Assembly (NCBI GenBank): GCA_030149365.1
Contig: JASBRP010000038.1
Span: 1 to 39,800 of the forward strand
Source: Solimonas sp.
GTDB taxonomy: Bacteria > Pseudomonadota > Gammaproteobacteria > Nevskiales > Nevskiaceae
Reading direction: 5' to 3'
Length of the DNA: 39,800 nucleotides
Below the pieces are notes generated by a model. The model had not been told where the DNA came from. It saw nothing but the letters and a program-made list of their open reading frames with translations, and did not search any database. Below, one piece after another: positions 1 through 9,188 of this stretch (position 1 is its first letter; every line of letters begins with the position of its first letter). Both the position numbers and the translations under genes were made by a program.

Positions 1-1
1 G

Positions 2-658
2 GGCGTCGACATCATCCAGAACTGCGAGGTGACCGGCTTCCTCGGCGGTGACGGCGTCGTCAAGGGTGTGAAGACCAATCGCGGCGAGATTCGCGCCGAC
101 AAGGTCTGCCTGTCGGTGGCGGGCCATACCAGCAAGGTCGCGGCCAATGCCGGCCTGCGCCTGCCCATCACCAGCTACGCGCTGCAGGCCTTCGTGTCGG
201 AGCCGGTGAAGCCGGTGTTCGACACGGTGGTGCTGTCGCCGGCGACGGGCGTCTACCTCAGCCAGACCGACAAGGGCGAACTGGTGATCGGTGGTGCCCT
301 GGACCTGTACCCGTCGTATGCGCAGCGCGGCAACTTCCACACGCTGGAGGGCGTGGTTGCCGGCATGCTGGAGATGTTCCCCGCGTTCTCGCGGCTGCGC
401 CTGATGCGCCAGTGGGCCGGCATCGTCGACGTGGTGCGCGACTCATCGCCGATCTTCGGCCCTTGCCCGGTCGAGAACCTCTACCTGAATTGTGGCTTCG
501 GCACCGGCGGCTTCAAGGCCATTCCCGCCGGCGGCTGGACCATGGCCCATACCCTGGCCACCGGCGAAGTACATCCGCTGATCAAGCCCTTTGGACTCGA
601 GCGCTTCACCACCGGCCGCCTGGTCGACGAAGCCGCCGCTGCAGGAATCGCGCACTGA
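2..658 (+). CDS. soxB: Sarcosine oxidase beta subunit, C-terminal part (5' end outside window)
   Basis: This is the last 218 residues of the FAD/FMN-carrying beta subunit of heterotetrameric sarcosine oxidase, which oxidatively demethylates N-methylglycine in the cytoplasm. The frame is open from base 2, so the gene enters from the left; the family is usually a little over 400 residues, so about half is missing, including the N-terminal dinucleotide fold and the flavin-attachment histidine. The visible part is the C-terminal substrate and FAD domain, with the typical QWAGIVDVVRDSSPIFG stretch and the glycine-rich GFGTGGFKAIPAGG segment. Its stop codon overlaps the soxD start (TGATG), indicating translational coupling. 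The assignment rests on these motifs and on the following soxD, soxA and soxG in the canonical order. Confidence 0.95.
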   Translation, partial: GVDIIQNCEVTGFLGGDGVVKGVKTNRGEIRADKVCLSVAGHTSKVAANAGLRLPITSYALQAFVSEPVKPVFDTVVLSPATGVYLSQTDKGELVIGGALDLYPSYAQRGNFHTLEGVVAGMLEMFPAFSRLRLMRQWAGIVDVVRDSSPIFGPCPVENLYLNCGFGTGGFKAIPAGGWTMAHTLATGEVHPLIKPFGLERFTTGRLVDEAAAAGIAH

Positions 659-954
659 TGCTGAAGATCGACTGCCCTTTTTGTGGCCCTCGTGACGAGG
701 CCGAATTCCGCTGCGGTGGCGAGAGCCACATCCAGCGGCCGGGTCCCCACGATGCCGTCTCCGACGCGCAGTGGGCGGACTACCTCTACATGCGCCAGAA
801 CCCCTTGGGCTGGCACTTCGAGCGCTGGCTGCATGCCGCCGGCTGCCGCCAGTGGTTCAACCTGGCCCGCCACACCGTGACCCATGAAGTCCGGGTGGTC
901 TATGCGATGACCGCGCCGAAGCCGCAGGTCGAAGCGACGGAGGTACGGTCATGA
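658..954 (+). CDS. soxD: Sarcosine oxidase delta subunit
   Basis: This is a small 98-residue subunit of heterotetrameric sarcosine oxidase. It starts MLKIDCPFCG and carries the expected metal-binding cysteines (CPFCG near residues 6-10, later cysteines around 23 and 63). The family core GGESHIQRP, the NPLGWHFERW stretch and GCRQWFN are all visible. In the known structures of the family this subunit binds zinc and packs against alpha. The ATG at 658 overlaps the soxB stop, and the TGA at 952-954 overlaps the soxA ATG at 951, so the three genes are translationally coupled. A longer open frame reaches upstream to 412, but that part is an out-of-frame shadow of soxB. Confidence 0.95.
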   Translation: MLKIDCPFCGPRDEAEFRCGGESHIQRPGPHDAVSDAQWADYLYMRQNPLGWHFERWLHAAGCRQWFNLARHTVTHEVRVVYAMTAPKPQVEATEVRS

Positions 955-3911
955 GCCAGGCATTCCGCAGCAGCCAGGGTGGGCGGATCGACCGCTCGCG
1001 TCCGCTGCGCTTCCGTTTCGACGGCCGCGAATACACCGGCTATGTCGGCGACACGCTGGCCTCGGCCCTGCTGGCCAATGGCGTGCGGGTCACCGGGCGC
1101 AGCTTCAAATACCACCGCCCGCGTGGCCTGATGGCTGCAGGCTTCGAGGAAGCCAACACGCTGGTCCAGCTGGAGAGCGGTGCGCGCACGCAGCCCAATC
1201 TGCGCGCCACGCAGATCGAGCTGTATGACGGCCTGGAGGCGCGTGCAGTCAACTGCTGGCCCAACGCGCGGCACGATGTCTTCGGCTTCTTCCAGTTGCT
1301 CAAGCCGTTCTGGCCGGCGGGCTTCTACTACAAGACCTTCATGGCGCCGAGCTGGCACCTCTACGAACCGGCCATCCGCCACGGCGCGGGCCTGGGTGTT
1401 AGCCCGAAGCTGGCGGACCCGGATGTCTACGACAAGTGCCATGCCCAGGCCGACGTGATCGTGGTCGGTGCCGGCCCCTCGGGCCTGGCGGCTGCCATCG
1501 CGGCGGCGCGCGACGGGGCTTCCGTGGTGCTGGTGGACGACAAGCCCGCGCTGGGCGGCTCGCTGCAGTACGAGCCGGGCCTGGTTGAAGGCCTGCCCGC
1601 GGCGGACTGGCTGAAGGCGCGCGAAGACGAGATCCGCTCGCTGCCGAACATCCGCGTACTGGGCTGCACCACGGCGTTCGGCTACTACGACCACAACCAC
1701 CTGCTGGCCAACGAGCTGCTGCCGGCCGGTGGTACGAGTCCGCGCCAGCGGCTGTGGAAGATCCGCGGTCGGCAGATCGTGCTGGCCACCGGTGCGCTCG
1801 AGCGCCCGCTGGTCTTCCCCAACAACGACCGCCCGGGCGTGATGCTCGCCGGTGCCGCGCTGCAGTACCTGCACCGCCATGGCGTGCTGCCCGGTCGCCG
1901 TGTCGCGATCGCGACCAACAACGACAGCGCCTACGCGGTGGCCTTCGAACTGCGCAAGGCGGGTGTCGAGGTGGTGCAGATCGCCGATTCGCGCGGCGGC
2001 CAGCCGGCACCGCTGGCCCAGGCCCAGGTGCTGGGCATCCCGGTGACGATGACCTGCGCGCCCACCGACACCCGTGGCCGCAGTGGCCTGCAGCGCGTGG
2101 AACTGCACGACGTGAACGGGCAGGGACAGGCGCAGCCGGGTACCGGGCGCTGGCTCGATGCGGACGTGCTGCTAGTGTCCGGCGGCTGGAATCCCACCGT
2201 GCACCTGTTCTCCCAGTCCGGCGGCGCCTTGCGCTTCGACGATCAGCAGCAGGCCTTCGTGCCGCATCGCCTGGCGCAGGCCGGCCACCTGGTCGGCGCT
2301 GCCGCGGGCCAGGCCGAGCGCGATATCGCCGTGGAAGCCGCCCGCGTTGCCGGCAGGGACGCTGCTGCCAACCGCATCGTCCGTGAGCTGGCTCCGGTTG
2401 CATCGACGGCGCAGGCGGCGCTATGGTCGGTCAACGTCGAGGCCATCGGCCGCGGCCCGTCGAAGTCCTGGGTGGATTTCGCCAGCGACTCGACCGAGTC
2501 CGACCTGCGCCTGTCGGCGCGCGAGAACTTCGTTTCGGTGGAGCACTTCAAGCGCTACACCACCACCGGCATGATGACGGACCAGGGCAAGACCTCGAAC
2601 GTCAACGCCATCGGCATCCTGTCGGGCGTGCTGGGCAAGGCGCCGGGGGAGGTGGGCACCACGCGCTTCCGCCCGCCCTTCAATCCGGTCACCTTCGGCG
2701 CCATCGCGGGCCGCAATGTCGGCGCCTACTACCGCCCGCTGCGCCAGTTGGCGGCGCAGGAGGCACACGACGCGGCCGGCGCGAAGATGGAGGACTACGG
2801 CGCCTGGATGCGCCCTGCCTTCTATCCTCAGGCCGGTGAGCAGGAAAGCGCGACGATCCACCGCGAGGTCCTGGCGGTGCGCAGCGGTGTCGGCATCCTG
2901 GACTACTCGCCGCTGGGCAAGATCCTGGTGCAGGGCCCGGATGCGGCGGAGTTCCTCACGCGGGTCTACGTCAACAACGTCAGGACGCTGAAGGTCGGCG
3001 CCTGCCGCTACGGCCTGATGCTGGGCGAGGATGGCATCGTCAAGGACGATGGCGTGCTGACGCGCTGGTCGGAGAACAGCTACCTGGTGGGCACCACCAG
3101 CGGCCAGGCCGATCGCATCGTGGAATGGATGGAAGAGTGGCTGCAGTGCGAATGGGTGGACCTCGACGTCACGGTGGAATCGGTGACCACGCAGTGGGCG
3201 GTGGTGATGCTTGCCGGCCCCAAGGCGCGCGAGGTGCTGTCGCGCCTGGATAGCGGCATTGATCTTGCCGCGGCAGCCTTCCCGCACATGAGTGCCCGCG
3301 AAGGCCGCATCGGCGATGTGCCGGTGCGCGTCGCGCGCGTCAGCTTCACGGGAGAGCTGGGCTACGAGATCAGCGTGCCCTGGCAGTACGGCCTGTCGCT
3401 GTGGAACGCCCTGCTGGAAGCGGGAAAGCCGCTGGGCATCATCCCCTTCGGCATCGAGTCGCTGATGGTGATGCGCACCGAGAAGGGCTTCCTGCACGTG
3501 GGCTCCGATACCGATGGCCTGACGCTGCCGCAGGACGTCGGCTTTGGGGCGATCATCGACAAGAAGCCCGAGGACTTCATCGGCCGCCGTACCACGATGA
3601 CGCCTGACGGCCGTCGTACGGATCGCCGGCAGCTGGTTGGTCTGGCTCCCGTGGATGGGGCTTCGCTGCTGCCGGTCGGCGGCCATGTGGTGGATGCGGC
3701 GTTCAAGGCTGCATCGGGGCACACCCAGGGTTGGGTGACCTCCTCCTTCATGAGCCCGACGCTGGGACGTCCGGTGGCCCTGGCCCTGGTGGAACGCGGC
3801 CGTGAGCGCCTCGGCGAGCAGGTACAGGTCTTTGACGGCGGCAAGCTGCTGCCCGCCAAGATCGTTTCGATGACCGCCTACGATCCCGAAGGCGAAAGGC
3901 TGCGGATGTGA
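951..3911 (+). CDS. soxA: Sarcosine oxidase alpha subunit
   Basis: This is a 986-residue subunit, normal for the family (about 960-1000). In order it has an N-terminal ferredoxin-like domain (residues about 10-95, with FKYHRPRG), an NAD-binding Rossmann motif VIVVGAGPSGLAAA near residues 170-185, a pyridine-nucleotide-disulphide oxidoreductase-like middle, and a C-terminal aminomethyltransferase-like (GCV_T) domain from about residue 620, ending with GRPVALALVERG. The GCV_T domain is where the methyl group is passed to tetrahydrofolate as 5,10-methylene-THF. It overlaps soxD by ATGA and soxG by GTGA. The product folate feeds FolD and PurU encoded directly downstream. Nothing looks truncated or frameshifted. 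Confidence 0.97.
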   Translation: MSQAFRSSQGGRIDRSRPLRFRFDGREYTGYVGDTLASALLANGVRVTGRSFKYHRPRGLMAAGFEEANTLVQLESGARTQPNLRATQIELYDGLEARAVNCWPNARHDVFGFFQLLKPFWPAGFYYKTFMAPSWHLYEPAIRHGAGLGVSPKLADPDVYDKCHAQADVIVVGAGPSGLAAAIAAARDGASVVLVDDKPALGGSLQYEPGLVEGLPAADWLKAREDEIRSLPNIRVLGCTTAFGYYDHNHLLANELLPAGGTSPRQRLWKIRGRQIVLATGALERPLVFPNNDRPGVMLAGAALQYLHRHGVLPGRRVAIATNNDSAYAVAFELRKAGVEVVQIADSRGGQPAPLAQAQVLGIPVTMTCAPTDTRGRSGLQRVELHDVNGQGQAQPGTGRWLDADVLLVSGGWNPTVHLFSQSGGALRFDDQQQAFVPHRLAQAGHLVGAAAGQAERDIAVEAARVAGRDAAANRIVRELAPVASTAQAALWSVNVEAIGRGPSKSWVDFASDSTESDLRLSARENFVSVEHFKRYTTTGMMTDQGKTSNVNAIGILSGVLGKAPGEVGTTRFRPPFNPVTFGAIAGRNVGAYYRPLRQLAAQEAHDAAGAKMEDYGAWMRPAFYPQAGEQESATIHREVLAVRSGVGILDYSPLGKILVQGPDAAEFLTRVYVNNVRTLKVGACRYGLMLGEDGIVKDDGVLTRWSENSYLVGTTSGQADRIVEWMEEWLQCEWVDLDVTVESVTTQWAVVMLAGPKAREVLSRLDSGIDLAAAAFPHMSAREGRIGDVPVRVARVSFTGELGYEISVPWQYGLSLWNALLEAGKPLGIIPFGIESLMVMRTEKGFLHVGSDTDGLTLPQDVGFGAIIDKKPEDFIGRRTTMTPDGRRTDRRQLVGLAPVDGASLLPVGGHVVDAAFKAASGHTQGWVTSSFMSPTLGRPVALALVERGRERLGEQVQVFDGGKLLPAKIVSMTAYDPEGERLRM

Positions 3912-4492
3912 ACGACATGAACCAGAACACCCTGCCAGCCAGCCCCGGGCTTCGTGCGATCTCTTCGCTGGGTACCGCGCCCGGCGCCACGCCGCAGCTC
4001 ATCGCCCAGAGCGCGGGCCTGCGCGTGGTCGAGGAGCCCTTCCTGCAACTCGCCAGCCTGCGCCTGTCGCGCAAGGCGGACCGTGCCGCGGCCCTTGGGG
4101 CACTGCCGTTCGACCTGCCGGCCACGCCGAACGGCTGGACCGGCGATGCAGCCTCGTCGCTGGCGCGCTTCGAGCCGAATGCCTGGATGCTGATCTCTGT
4201 CGCACCGCGGGCATTGCCGGAGAGCGCGGACGCCTGGGTGGTGACCGACCTGTCCTCGCGGCTGGCCAGTGTCCGCCTGCAGGGCGCGCGTGCGCCGGCG
4301 GTGCTGGCGGCGGCCACGTCGGTGAGCCTGCCGGTGTCCGGATTCACGCGCACGCTGTTCGCTGAAACGGTGCCGGTGCTGCTGCAGCGTCTGGCCGACG
4401 ATGACTATCGCCTGCTGATCGACGTGAGCCTGGCTGGATACCTGTCGTCCTGGCTGGCGGATGCCAGCCGGCTGACGGCACCGGCGAAGTAG
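3908..4492 (+). CDS. soxG: Sarcosine oxidase gamma subunit
   Basis: This is a subunit of 194 residues if the GTG at 3908 (overlapping the soxA stop as GTGA) is used, or 191 residues from the ATG at 3917. The overlap favours GTG by analogy with the soxB/D/A junctions. Gamma is the least conserved subunit and is recognised here by position and by the pattern of a YgfZ/GcvT-like small domain (VTDLSSRLASVRLQGARA, then DDDYRLLIDVSLAGYLSSWL near the C-terminus). It closes the soxBDAG operon. A short hairpin formed by TAGGGC (4490-4495) and GCCCTA (4505-4510) follows the stop without a T tract, so it is at best a weak terminator. Confidence 0.9.
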   Translation: MNDMNQNTLPASPGLRAISSLGTAPGATPQLIAQSAGLRVVEEPFLQLASLRLSRKADRAAALGALPFDLPATPNGWTGDAASSLARFEPNAWMLISVAPRALPESADAWVVTDLSSRLASVRLQGARAPAVLAAATSVSLPVSGFTRTLFAETVPVLLQRLADDDYRLLIDVSLAGYLSSWLADASRLTAPAK

Positions 4493-4530
4493 GGCGGCAC
4501 CGTGGCCCTAGCCCGACTCTGCCAAGAATA

Positions 4531-4551
4531 ATGCAGTTATGTATTGTAATG
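4531..4551. promoter_or_regulatory. 21-base motif shared with the luxR-type gene leader
   Basis: This 21-base stretch starts ATGCAGTTATG and ends GTAATG. It recurs at 9189-9209 with only two differences (19 of 21 identical). It lies 40-60 bases upstream of purU and contains an imperfect TTA-N7-TAA dyad. It overlaps a possible sigma-70 promoter: CTGCCA at 4519-4524, a 17-base spacer, and TATTGT at 4542-4547. A regulatory protein binding site is the simplest reading, and the binder is unknown. Confidence 0.55.
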
Positions 4552-4591
4552 ACGCCGTAGTTCCCGTCCTTCCCGCGACCGAAGCCCTGCC

Positions 4592-5452
4592 ATGACCGAA
4601 GCCACCCACGATCACATCCTGACCTTCCGCGCCCCGGACCGCCCCGGCATCATGGCGGCGGTGACCTCGGCGCTGTATCGCGCCGGCTGCGACATCCGAG
4701 ACGGCGCGCAATTCGGCGATCCCGACACCGGCGCGTTCTTCATCCGCATGCACCTGGCCTCGCCGGTATCGCTCAGCCAGGAGCAGATCCGCGACGAGCT
4801 GGCGCCGATCGCCCGCGATCGCCTGCTGGAGTGGAAGATCGTGCCCTGGAACCGCAAGCTGCGCACGCTGATCGCGGTGTCCAAGTTCGGCCATTGCCTC
4901 AACGACCTGCTGCACCGCTGGCGCTCGGGCCTGCTGCACACCGACATCGTCGGCGTGGTCTCCAACCACCCGGATATGCGCAGCCTGACCGAATGGCATG
5001 GCCTGCCATTCCATCACTTCCCGATCACGGCGGAGACCAAGCCGCAGCAGGAGGCGCAGATCCTCGAGCTGATGGACAAGGAGCAGGTCGACCTGCTGGT
5101 GCTGGCGCGCTACATGCAGGTGCTGTCGCAGGACATGTGCCGTGCGCTGGACGGGCGCTGCATCAACATCCATCACTCCTTCCTGCCCAGCTTCAAGGGT
5201 GCGAGCCCTTACAAGCGCGCCTACGAGCGCGGCGTGAAGCTGGTGGGGGCCACGGCGCACTACGTCACCTCGGACCTCGACGAGGGTCCGATCATCGAGC
5301 AGGACGTGGTGCGCGTGAATCACGCGATGGGCGCCGAGGAAATGGCCAACCTGGGACGCGACGTGGAAGCCCGCGTGCTGGCGCGTGCGGTGCGCTGGCA
5401 CGTCGAGCACCGCGTGATTCCGAACTGGCCCAAGACCATCGTCTTCGCCTAG
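4592..5452 (+). CDS. purU: Formyltetrahydrofolate deformylase
   Basis: This 286-residue cytoplasmic enzyme hydrolyses 10-formyl-THF to formate and THF. Residues about 7-85 form an ACT domain ([21 protein letters not shown]). Residues about 90-280 form the formyltransferase-type catalytic domain, with N192 and H194 in [13 protein letters not shown], the [14 protein letters not shown] loop, and D230. The length matches the family (280-290). The gene sits 99 bases after soxG and 7 bases before folD, so purU-folD are one unit that may be transcribed separately from sox through the promoter and motif at 4519-4551. In sarcosine and methyl-group users PurU is the THF-recycling step that disposes of excess one-carbon units as formate. 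Confidence 0.96.
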   Translation: MTEATHDHILTFRAPDRPGIMAAVTSALYRAGCDIRDGAQFGDPDTGAFFIRMHLASPVSLSQEQIRDELAPIARDRLLEWKIVPWNRKLRTLIAVSKFGHCLNDLLHRWRSGLLHTDIVGVVSNHPDMRSLTEWHGLPFHHFPITAETKPQQEAQILELMDKEQVDLLVLARYMQVLSQDMCRALDGRCINIHHSFLPSFKGASPYKRAYERGVKLVGATAHYVTSDLDEGPIIEQDVVRVNHAMGAEEMANLGRDVEARVLARAVRWHVEHRVIPNWPKTIVFA

Positions 5453-5459
5453 GACAGCG

Positions 5460-6329
5460 ATGAGCGCGACCCTGATCGATGGCAAGGCGGTTGCCGCCGG
5501 CGTGCTGGAGGAGGTCTCCCGCCGTATCGCCGCGGAGCGCGCCGGGGGAGGGCGCGCGCCCTGCCTGGCGACCGTGATCGTCGGTGCGGATCCCGCCTCC
5601 GCGGTCTACGTGCGCAACAAGGTCGAGGCCTGCCGCAAGGTCGGCATCGAGGCGCGGCCCCACGAGCTGCCGGCCGAAACCGGCGAGGCGGAGCTGCTGC
5701 GGATCATTGAGGGGCTCAACGAGGATCCGTTGGTGGACGGCATCCTCGTGCAGTTGCCGCTGCCGGCGCCGATCGATGCCACTGCGGTGATCGAGCGCAT
5801 CCACCCGGACAAGGACGTGGACGGGTTCCATCCCTGCAATGTCGGGCGCCTGATGCAGCGCATCCCGCGCCTGAGGCCCTGCACACCGTACGGCGTGATC
5901 GAGCTGCTGCGCGGGATCGGCGAGAGCTTCTACGGGCGCCGCGCCGTGATCGTCGGGGCCTCCAACATCGTCGGGCGGCCCATGTCGATGGAACTGCTGC
6001 TGGCGGGCTCCATCGTCACCGTGACCCATCGTTTCACCCGCAGCCTGGCGGATGATGTCGCCAGCGCGGATATCCTGGTGGTGGCGGCGGGCAAGCCCGG
6101 GCTGGTGAAAGGCGAGTGGGTCAAGCCGGGTGCCACGGTCATCGACGTGGGCATCAACCGCTGCGCGGACGGCAAGCTGCGTGGCGACGTGGAGTTCGAG
6201 GCGGCGCGCGAGCGCGCGGCCTGGATTACGCCGGTACCGGGCGGCGTGGGGCCGATGACGGTGGCCATGTTGATGCGCAACACGCTGCAGGCTGCCGGCT
6301 TGCACCGGCAGGCGGGAACTGGCAAGTAG
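5460..6329 (+). CDS. folD: Bifunctional methylenetetrahydrofolate dehydrogenase / methenyltetrahydrofolate cyclohydrolase
   Basis: This 289-residue protein interconverts 5,10-methylene-THF, methenyl-THF and 10-formyl-THF with NADP. Family signatures are the YVRNKVEAC motif with the catalytic Tyr and Lys, [25 protein letters not shown], the nucleotide-binding [13 protein letters not shown], and [15 protein letters not shown] near the C-terminus. It starts 7 bases after purU. This copy is probably dedicated to sarcosine-derived one-carbon units, because soxA makes its substrate and PurU uses its product; a second housekeeping folD elsewhere would be expected. It is followed at 43 bases by the symporter gene. 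Confidence 0.96.
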   Translation: MSATLIDGKAVAAGVLEEVSRRIAAERAGGGRAPCLATVIVGADPASAVYVRNKVEACRKVGIEARPHELPAETGEAELLRIIEGLNEDPLVDGILVQLPLPAPIDATAVIERIHPDKDVDGFHPCNVGRLMQRIPRLRPCTPYGVIELLRGIGESFYGRRAVIVGASNIVGRPMSMELLLAGSIVTVTHRFTRSLADDVASADILVVAAGKPGLVKGEWVKPGATVIDVGINRCADGKLRGDVEFEAARERAAWITPVPGGVGPMTVAMLMRNTLQAAGLHRQAGTGK

Positions 6330-6372
6330 GGGCAGGATCGGGGACCGAGCGACGTCCGGGGGGAAGCACGGC

Positions 6373-7794
6373 GTGTCCAGCAGCTATTCCAGTGTTTCGA
6401 TTGCGGTCTTCGGGCTGACGCTCGCGGCCACTTTCCTGATGGCCTGGCTCGGCCGCCGGCACGGCGGCAGCGATCACGGCGGCCTGGCGGAGCAGAAGCT
6501 CAACCGCTGGCTGATCGGGCTCTCCGCCGGTGCGGCTGCCAACAGCGGTTTCATCGTCACTGGCGCCGTGGGCCTGGGCTACGTGTTCGGCATGCAATGG
6601 GTGCTGCTGCCGCTGTCCTGGCTCATGGGCGACATCGTCTTCTGGGCGCTGTTCCCGCAGCGCCTGAACGACTTCGGCCGCCGCTCCCGCGCGACGACCT
6701 TGCCGGAACTGCTGACCCATGGGCTGCAGGGTCGCGGCGCCACGCTGCTGGCGCTGATCTGCGGAGCGCTGATCCTGGTATGCCTCAGCGGCTATGTATC
6801 GGCGCAGTGGCTGGCCGGCCAGAAGTTCATCGCCGGAGCCTTCCCGATCTCCGGGCTCGGTGCCCTGGCCCTGTTTGCCGTGCTGATCATTGCCTACACC
6901 AGCATCGGCGGCTTTCGCGGCTCGGTGTATGTCGACAGCCTGCAGGCGGTCATCCGCATCATCGGGACCGCCCTGGCCCTGTTCGCGGTGTTCTGGGTCG
7001 CCCATGAGGATGGGGCGATCGTGCAGCAGAATCTCGCCGCCGCCGGCCCTGGCTTCCTGAGCCTGCTGCCGGCCGGCGGCTGGCCGGCGGCGGCCGGGTT
7101 CGTGCTGGGCTTCGGTGCGGCCGCGCTGGGATTCGGCCTGGGGCAGCCCCACATCGTGTCGCGCTATCTGGCAGGGGCCAGCCCGGCGGAAACGCGCTCG
7201 GCCTGGTGGATCTACATGGGCTTCGTCCAGTTCACCTGGATCGCCATGACCCTGTTCGGCGTCATGCTGCGCGGCGTGATGCCGGACCTGCAGGACCCGG
7301 AAGCGGGGCTGAGCCTGTTCTTCAGCCATCGCATGAACGCGGTGGCCACCGGCATCATCGTCGCCGACGTCTTCGCCACCATTGCGGCCACCTCCAATGC
7401 CCTGCTGGTGGCGATGGCGCAGACCCTGAGCCATGACCTGCTGTCGCGGGCGATGCCGGGCCGGCGATTCCCGATCGCCTGGGGTTGCGCGCTGATGGGC
7501 GCACTCACGATGGCACTATCGCTGGTGCTCCACGGCAGCGTCATGCAGATGGCCCTGGATTCTGTCGCGATGATGGCGGCCGGCATCGCCCCGGCGGTGA
7601 TGGCCAAGGTACTGGGCTGGCGGCACGACGCGCGCTCGCTGATCCTCTCGGTACTGGCGGGGCTGGTTGCCGCGGGCGCCTGGAAGCTCGCGGGCCTCGA
7701 TCCGGTGGTCAACCAGGCCGCCGCCGGAATCGCGGCGGGCGTCCTGGCCCTGCGCCTCGCGGCACCGCGTGAGGCGGCCAGGGACGTTTCCTGA
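6373..7794 (+). CDS. Sodium:solute symporter (SSS family, PutP-like)
   Basis: This is a 473-residue polytopic inner-membrane protein with about 12-13 hydrophobic segments. It shows SSS landmarks also seen in the proline carrier PutP: YTSIGGFRGSVYVDSLQAVI and GQPHIVSRYLAG. The start is a GTG at 6373, preceded by a purine-rich GGGGGGAAG at a suitable distance. It follows folD by 43 bases and so probably belongs to the same transcript. Proline and sarcosine are chemically close secondary amines, and PutP-like carriers often sit with sarcosine or betaine genes, so uptake of sarcosine, a betaine or proline is a reasonable inference; the sequence does not prove the substrate. Confidence 0.85.
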   Translation: MSSSYSSVSIAVFGLTLAATFLMAWLGRRHGGSDHGGLAEQKLNRWLIGLSAGAAANSGFIVTGAVGLGYVFGMQWVLLPLSWLMGDIVFWALFPQRLNDFGRRSRATTLPELLTHGLQGRGATLLALICGALILVCLSGYVSAQWLAGQKFIAGAFPISGLGALALFAVLIIAYTSIGGFRGSVYVDSLQAVIRIIGTALALFAVFWVAHEDGAIVQQNLAAAGPGFLSLLPAGGWPAAAGFVLGFGAAALGFGLGQPHIVSRYLAGASPAETRSAWWIYMGFVQFTWIAMTLFGVMLRGVMPDLQDPEAGLSLFFSHRMNAVATGIIVADVFATIAATSNALLVAMAQTLSHDLLSRAMPGRRFPIAWGCALMGALTMALSLVLHGSVMQMALDSVAMMAAGIAPAVMAKVLGWRHDARSLILSVLAGLVAAGAWKLAGLDPVVNQAAAGIAAGVLALRLAAPREAARDVS

Positions 7795-7811
7795 AAAGTG
7801 TATGATTCAGG
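7790..7811. promoter_or_regulatory. Inverted repeat upstream of TetR-like gene
   Basis: CCTGAA (7790-7795) and TTCAGG (7806-7811) form a perfect 6-base inverted repeat with a 10-base spacer. It begins inside the stop of the symporter gene and ends 28 bases before the TetR-like start. It could be an operator for that regulator or a weak stem after the symporter. There is no T tract. Confidence 0.3.
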
Positions 7812-7839
7812 CCTGTTTCATCCTCTGGATCGTCCCTGA

Positions 7840-8505
7840 ATGGCCACCAAGCGTCTGAATTCCACCCGCCGGCAGAAGCGCGTCCTCGAATTTGCGCCGC
7901 CCAGCCGCAAGGGCAACATCAAGGTGCCCATGGAAGGCTGGATCAGCTGCGCTCGCGTGCTGCTGATCGAGGAGGGCCTGGCCGGCATCAAGGTGGACCG
8001 CCTGGCCAAGCGGCTGAAGGTCACTCGCGGGGGGTTCTATTACCACTTCAGCAGTCATCACAAGCTGCTGCAGGCCCTGCTGGACGACTGGCGCATCAAC
8101 AACTGCTTCATCCCCAAGAACGCCGATACCTCGTCGCCGCGTGCCGCGATCGACGTGTTCAAGGAAATGACGGACAACCTGGTGCACGAGCGCGGCTTCG
8201 ATCCGCAGTTCGACATGGCCGTTCGCGAGTGGGCGCGCATCTCGCAGCCCGTGGCGGACGTGGTGCACGAGGTGGACGCGGATCGCGTCAAGGCACTGCA
8301 GGCCGTCTTTGTCGGCCTGGGCTACCCGTCGCACGAGGCCGAGCTGCGCGGCAAGCTGTTCTACTGGCAGCAGATCGGCTACTACGCGCTCGGCGTCGAA
8401 GACCCGCTGGAATACCGCGAGCGCAACCTCGAGTTCTTCCACCAGCTGCTTGGTGGCCAGAAGTATCTCGATGCGCTGAAGAAGTCGGAGTCTCGCGCGG
8501 CCTGA
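7840..8505 (+). CDS. TetR/AcrR family transcriptional regulator
   Basis: This is a 221-residue regulator. After a basic 25-residue leader, the TetR helix-turn-helix lies at about residues 35-80, with GIKVDRLAKRLKVTRGGFYYHFSS being the recognition part (G-FYYHF is the family hallmark). The C-terminal ligand domain is divergent and gives no substrate. The ATG at 7840 has no good Shine-Dalgarno; an internal ATG at 7930 would remove only the basic leader. It follows the symporter gene at 45 bases in the same direction, so control of the sox/purU/folD/symporter genes is possible. It converges with the luxR-type gene with just 10 bases between the stops. Confidence 0.9.
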   Translation: MATKRLNSTRRQKRVLEFAPPSRKGNIKVPMEGWISCARVLLIEEGLAGIKVDRLAKRLKVTRGGFYYHFSSHHKLLQALLDDWRINNCFIPKNADTSSPRAAIDVFKEMTDNLVHERGFDPQFDMAVREWARISQPVADVVHEVDADRVKALQAVFVGLGYPSHEAELRGKLFYWQQIGYYALGVEDPLEYRERNLEFFHQLLGGQKYLDALKKSESRAA

Positions 8506-8515
8506 GTGGAGCGAT

Positions 8516-9163
8516 TCAGCTCAGCAGGCGCGAGAGCTGGACCCGGTTGCTGACGCCCAGCTTGCGGAAGCTGCAGTGCAGCTGGAATTCGATGGTGCGC
8601 GGCGAGCGCGACAGGCGCTTGGCGATCTGGTCGTTGCGCAAGCCTTCGACCGCCAGTCGCGCCACGCGCTGCTCCGATACCGAGAGCTTCTTCAGTGCCG
8701 CCAGGGCCTGTGCCGACAGTTCGTTCGAACTGCCCAGGGTCTGGTCGTCCGTGAGGCGCAGCACGAAACCGCCAGGGATCGGCTCCAGGCTGGCCGACAG
8801 GCCCGGCAGCTGGGGATGCTGCAACTGCAGCGGATGATTGCCGCCGAGCACGGCCAGGCGCAGGGCGGCCGGCAGGCTGCTGGACTCCTGGCCGCGCGCC
8901 AGGGTGCGGTTCCAGCGGTCGAACTGTGCTTCGCCGTGGGCGCTCTTGTAGAGGATGGTTCCGCCACTGTCGAGGAACACCAGCGCTTCCGGGGACTTCT
9001 GCAGGTAACCCTGCAGCAGCAGGCTCAGGCTGCGGGCCTGCTCCAGGGCCTGCAACTGCGGTGAGGCAGGGGCCGCCGGCCGCTGCAGGTACTCGACGAC
9101 CCGGGCGGAAGGAGCATCCCAATCTTCGGCCTGTCGCAGGCAGGATTCGCTGGCGCTTCTCAT
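8516..9163 (-). CDS. LuxR-type (GerE) transcriptional regulator with PAS-like sensor
   Basis: This is a 215-residue protein. The C-terminal 60 residues are a LuxR/GerE helix-turn-helix (LSVSEQRVARLAVEGLRNDQIAKRLSRSPRTIE and on to FRKLGVSNRVQLSRLL). The part before it (about residues 50-125, ALVFLDSGGTILYKSAHGE) has the look of a PAS fold, so this is a one-component sensor rather than a response regulator; no phospho-acceptor receiver domain is present. The ATG at 9163 has a good GAGG ribosome site. It is the last gene of the leftward run and is preceded by its own 91-base gap, which carries the 21-base motif also present before purU. Confidence 0.88.
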   Translation of the reverse strand: MRSASESCLRQAEDWDAPSARVVEYLQRPAAPASPQLQALEQARSLSLLLQGYLQKSPEALVFLDSGGTILYKSAHGEAQFDRWNRTLARGQESSSLPAALRLAVLGGNHPLQLQHPQLPGLSASLEPIPGGFVLRLTDDQTLGSSNELSAQALAALKKLSVSEQRVARLAVEGLRNDQIAKRLSRSPRTIEFQLHCSFRKLGVSNRVQLSRLLS

Positions 9164-9188
9164 TTCAGTACCTCGAGACGCTTAAAAC

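Noticed and set aside
900..2108. 402-residue minus-strand open frame opposite soxA (and 2421-3722 likewise)
   Set aside because: Both are antisense to soxA, show shadow composition and have no recognisable motifs.
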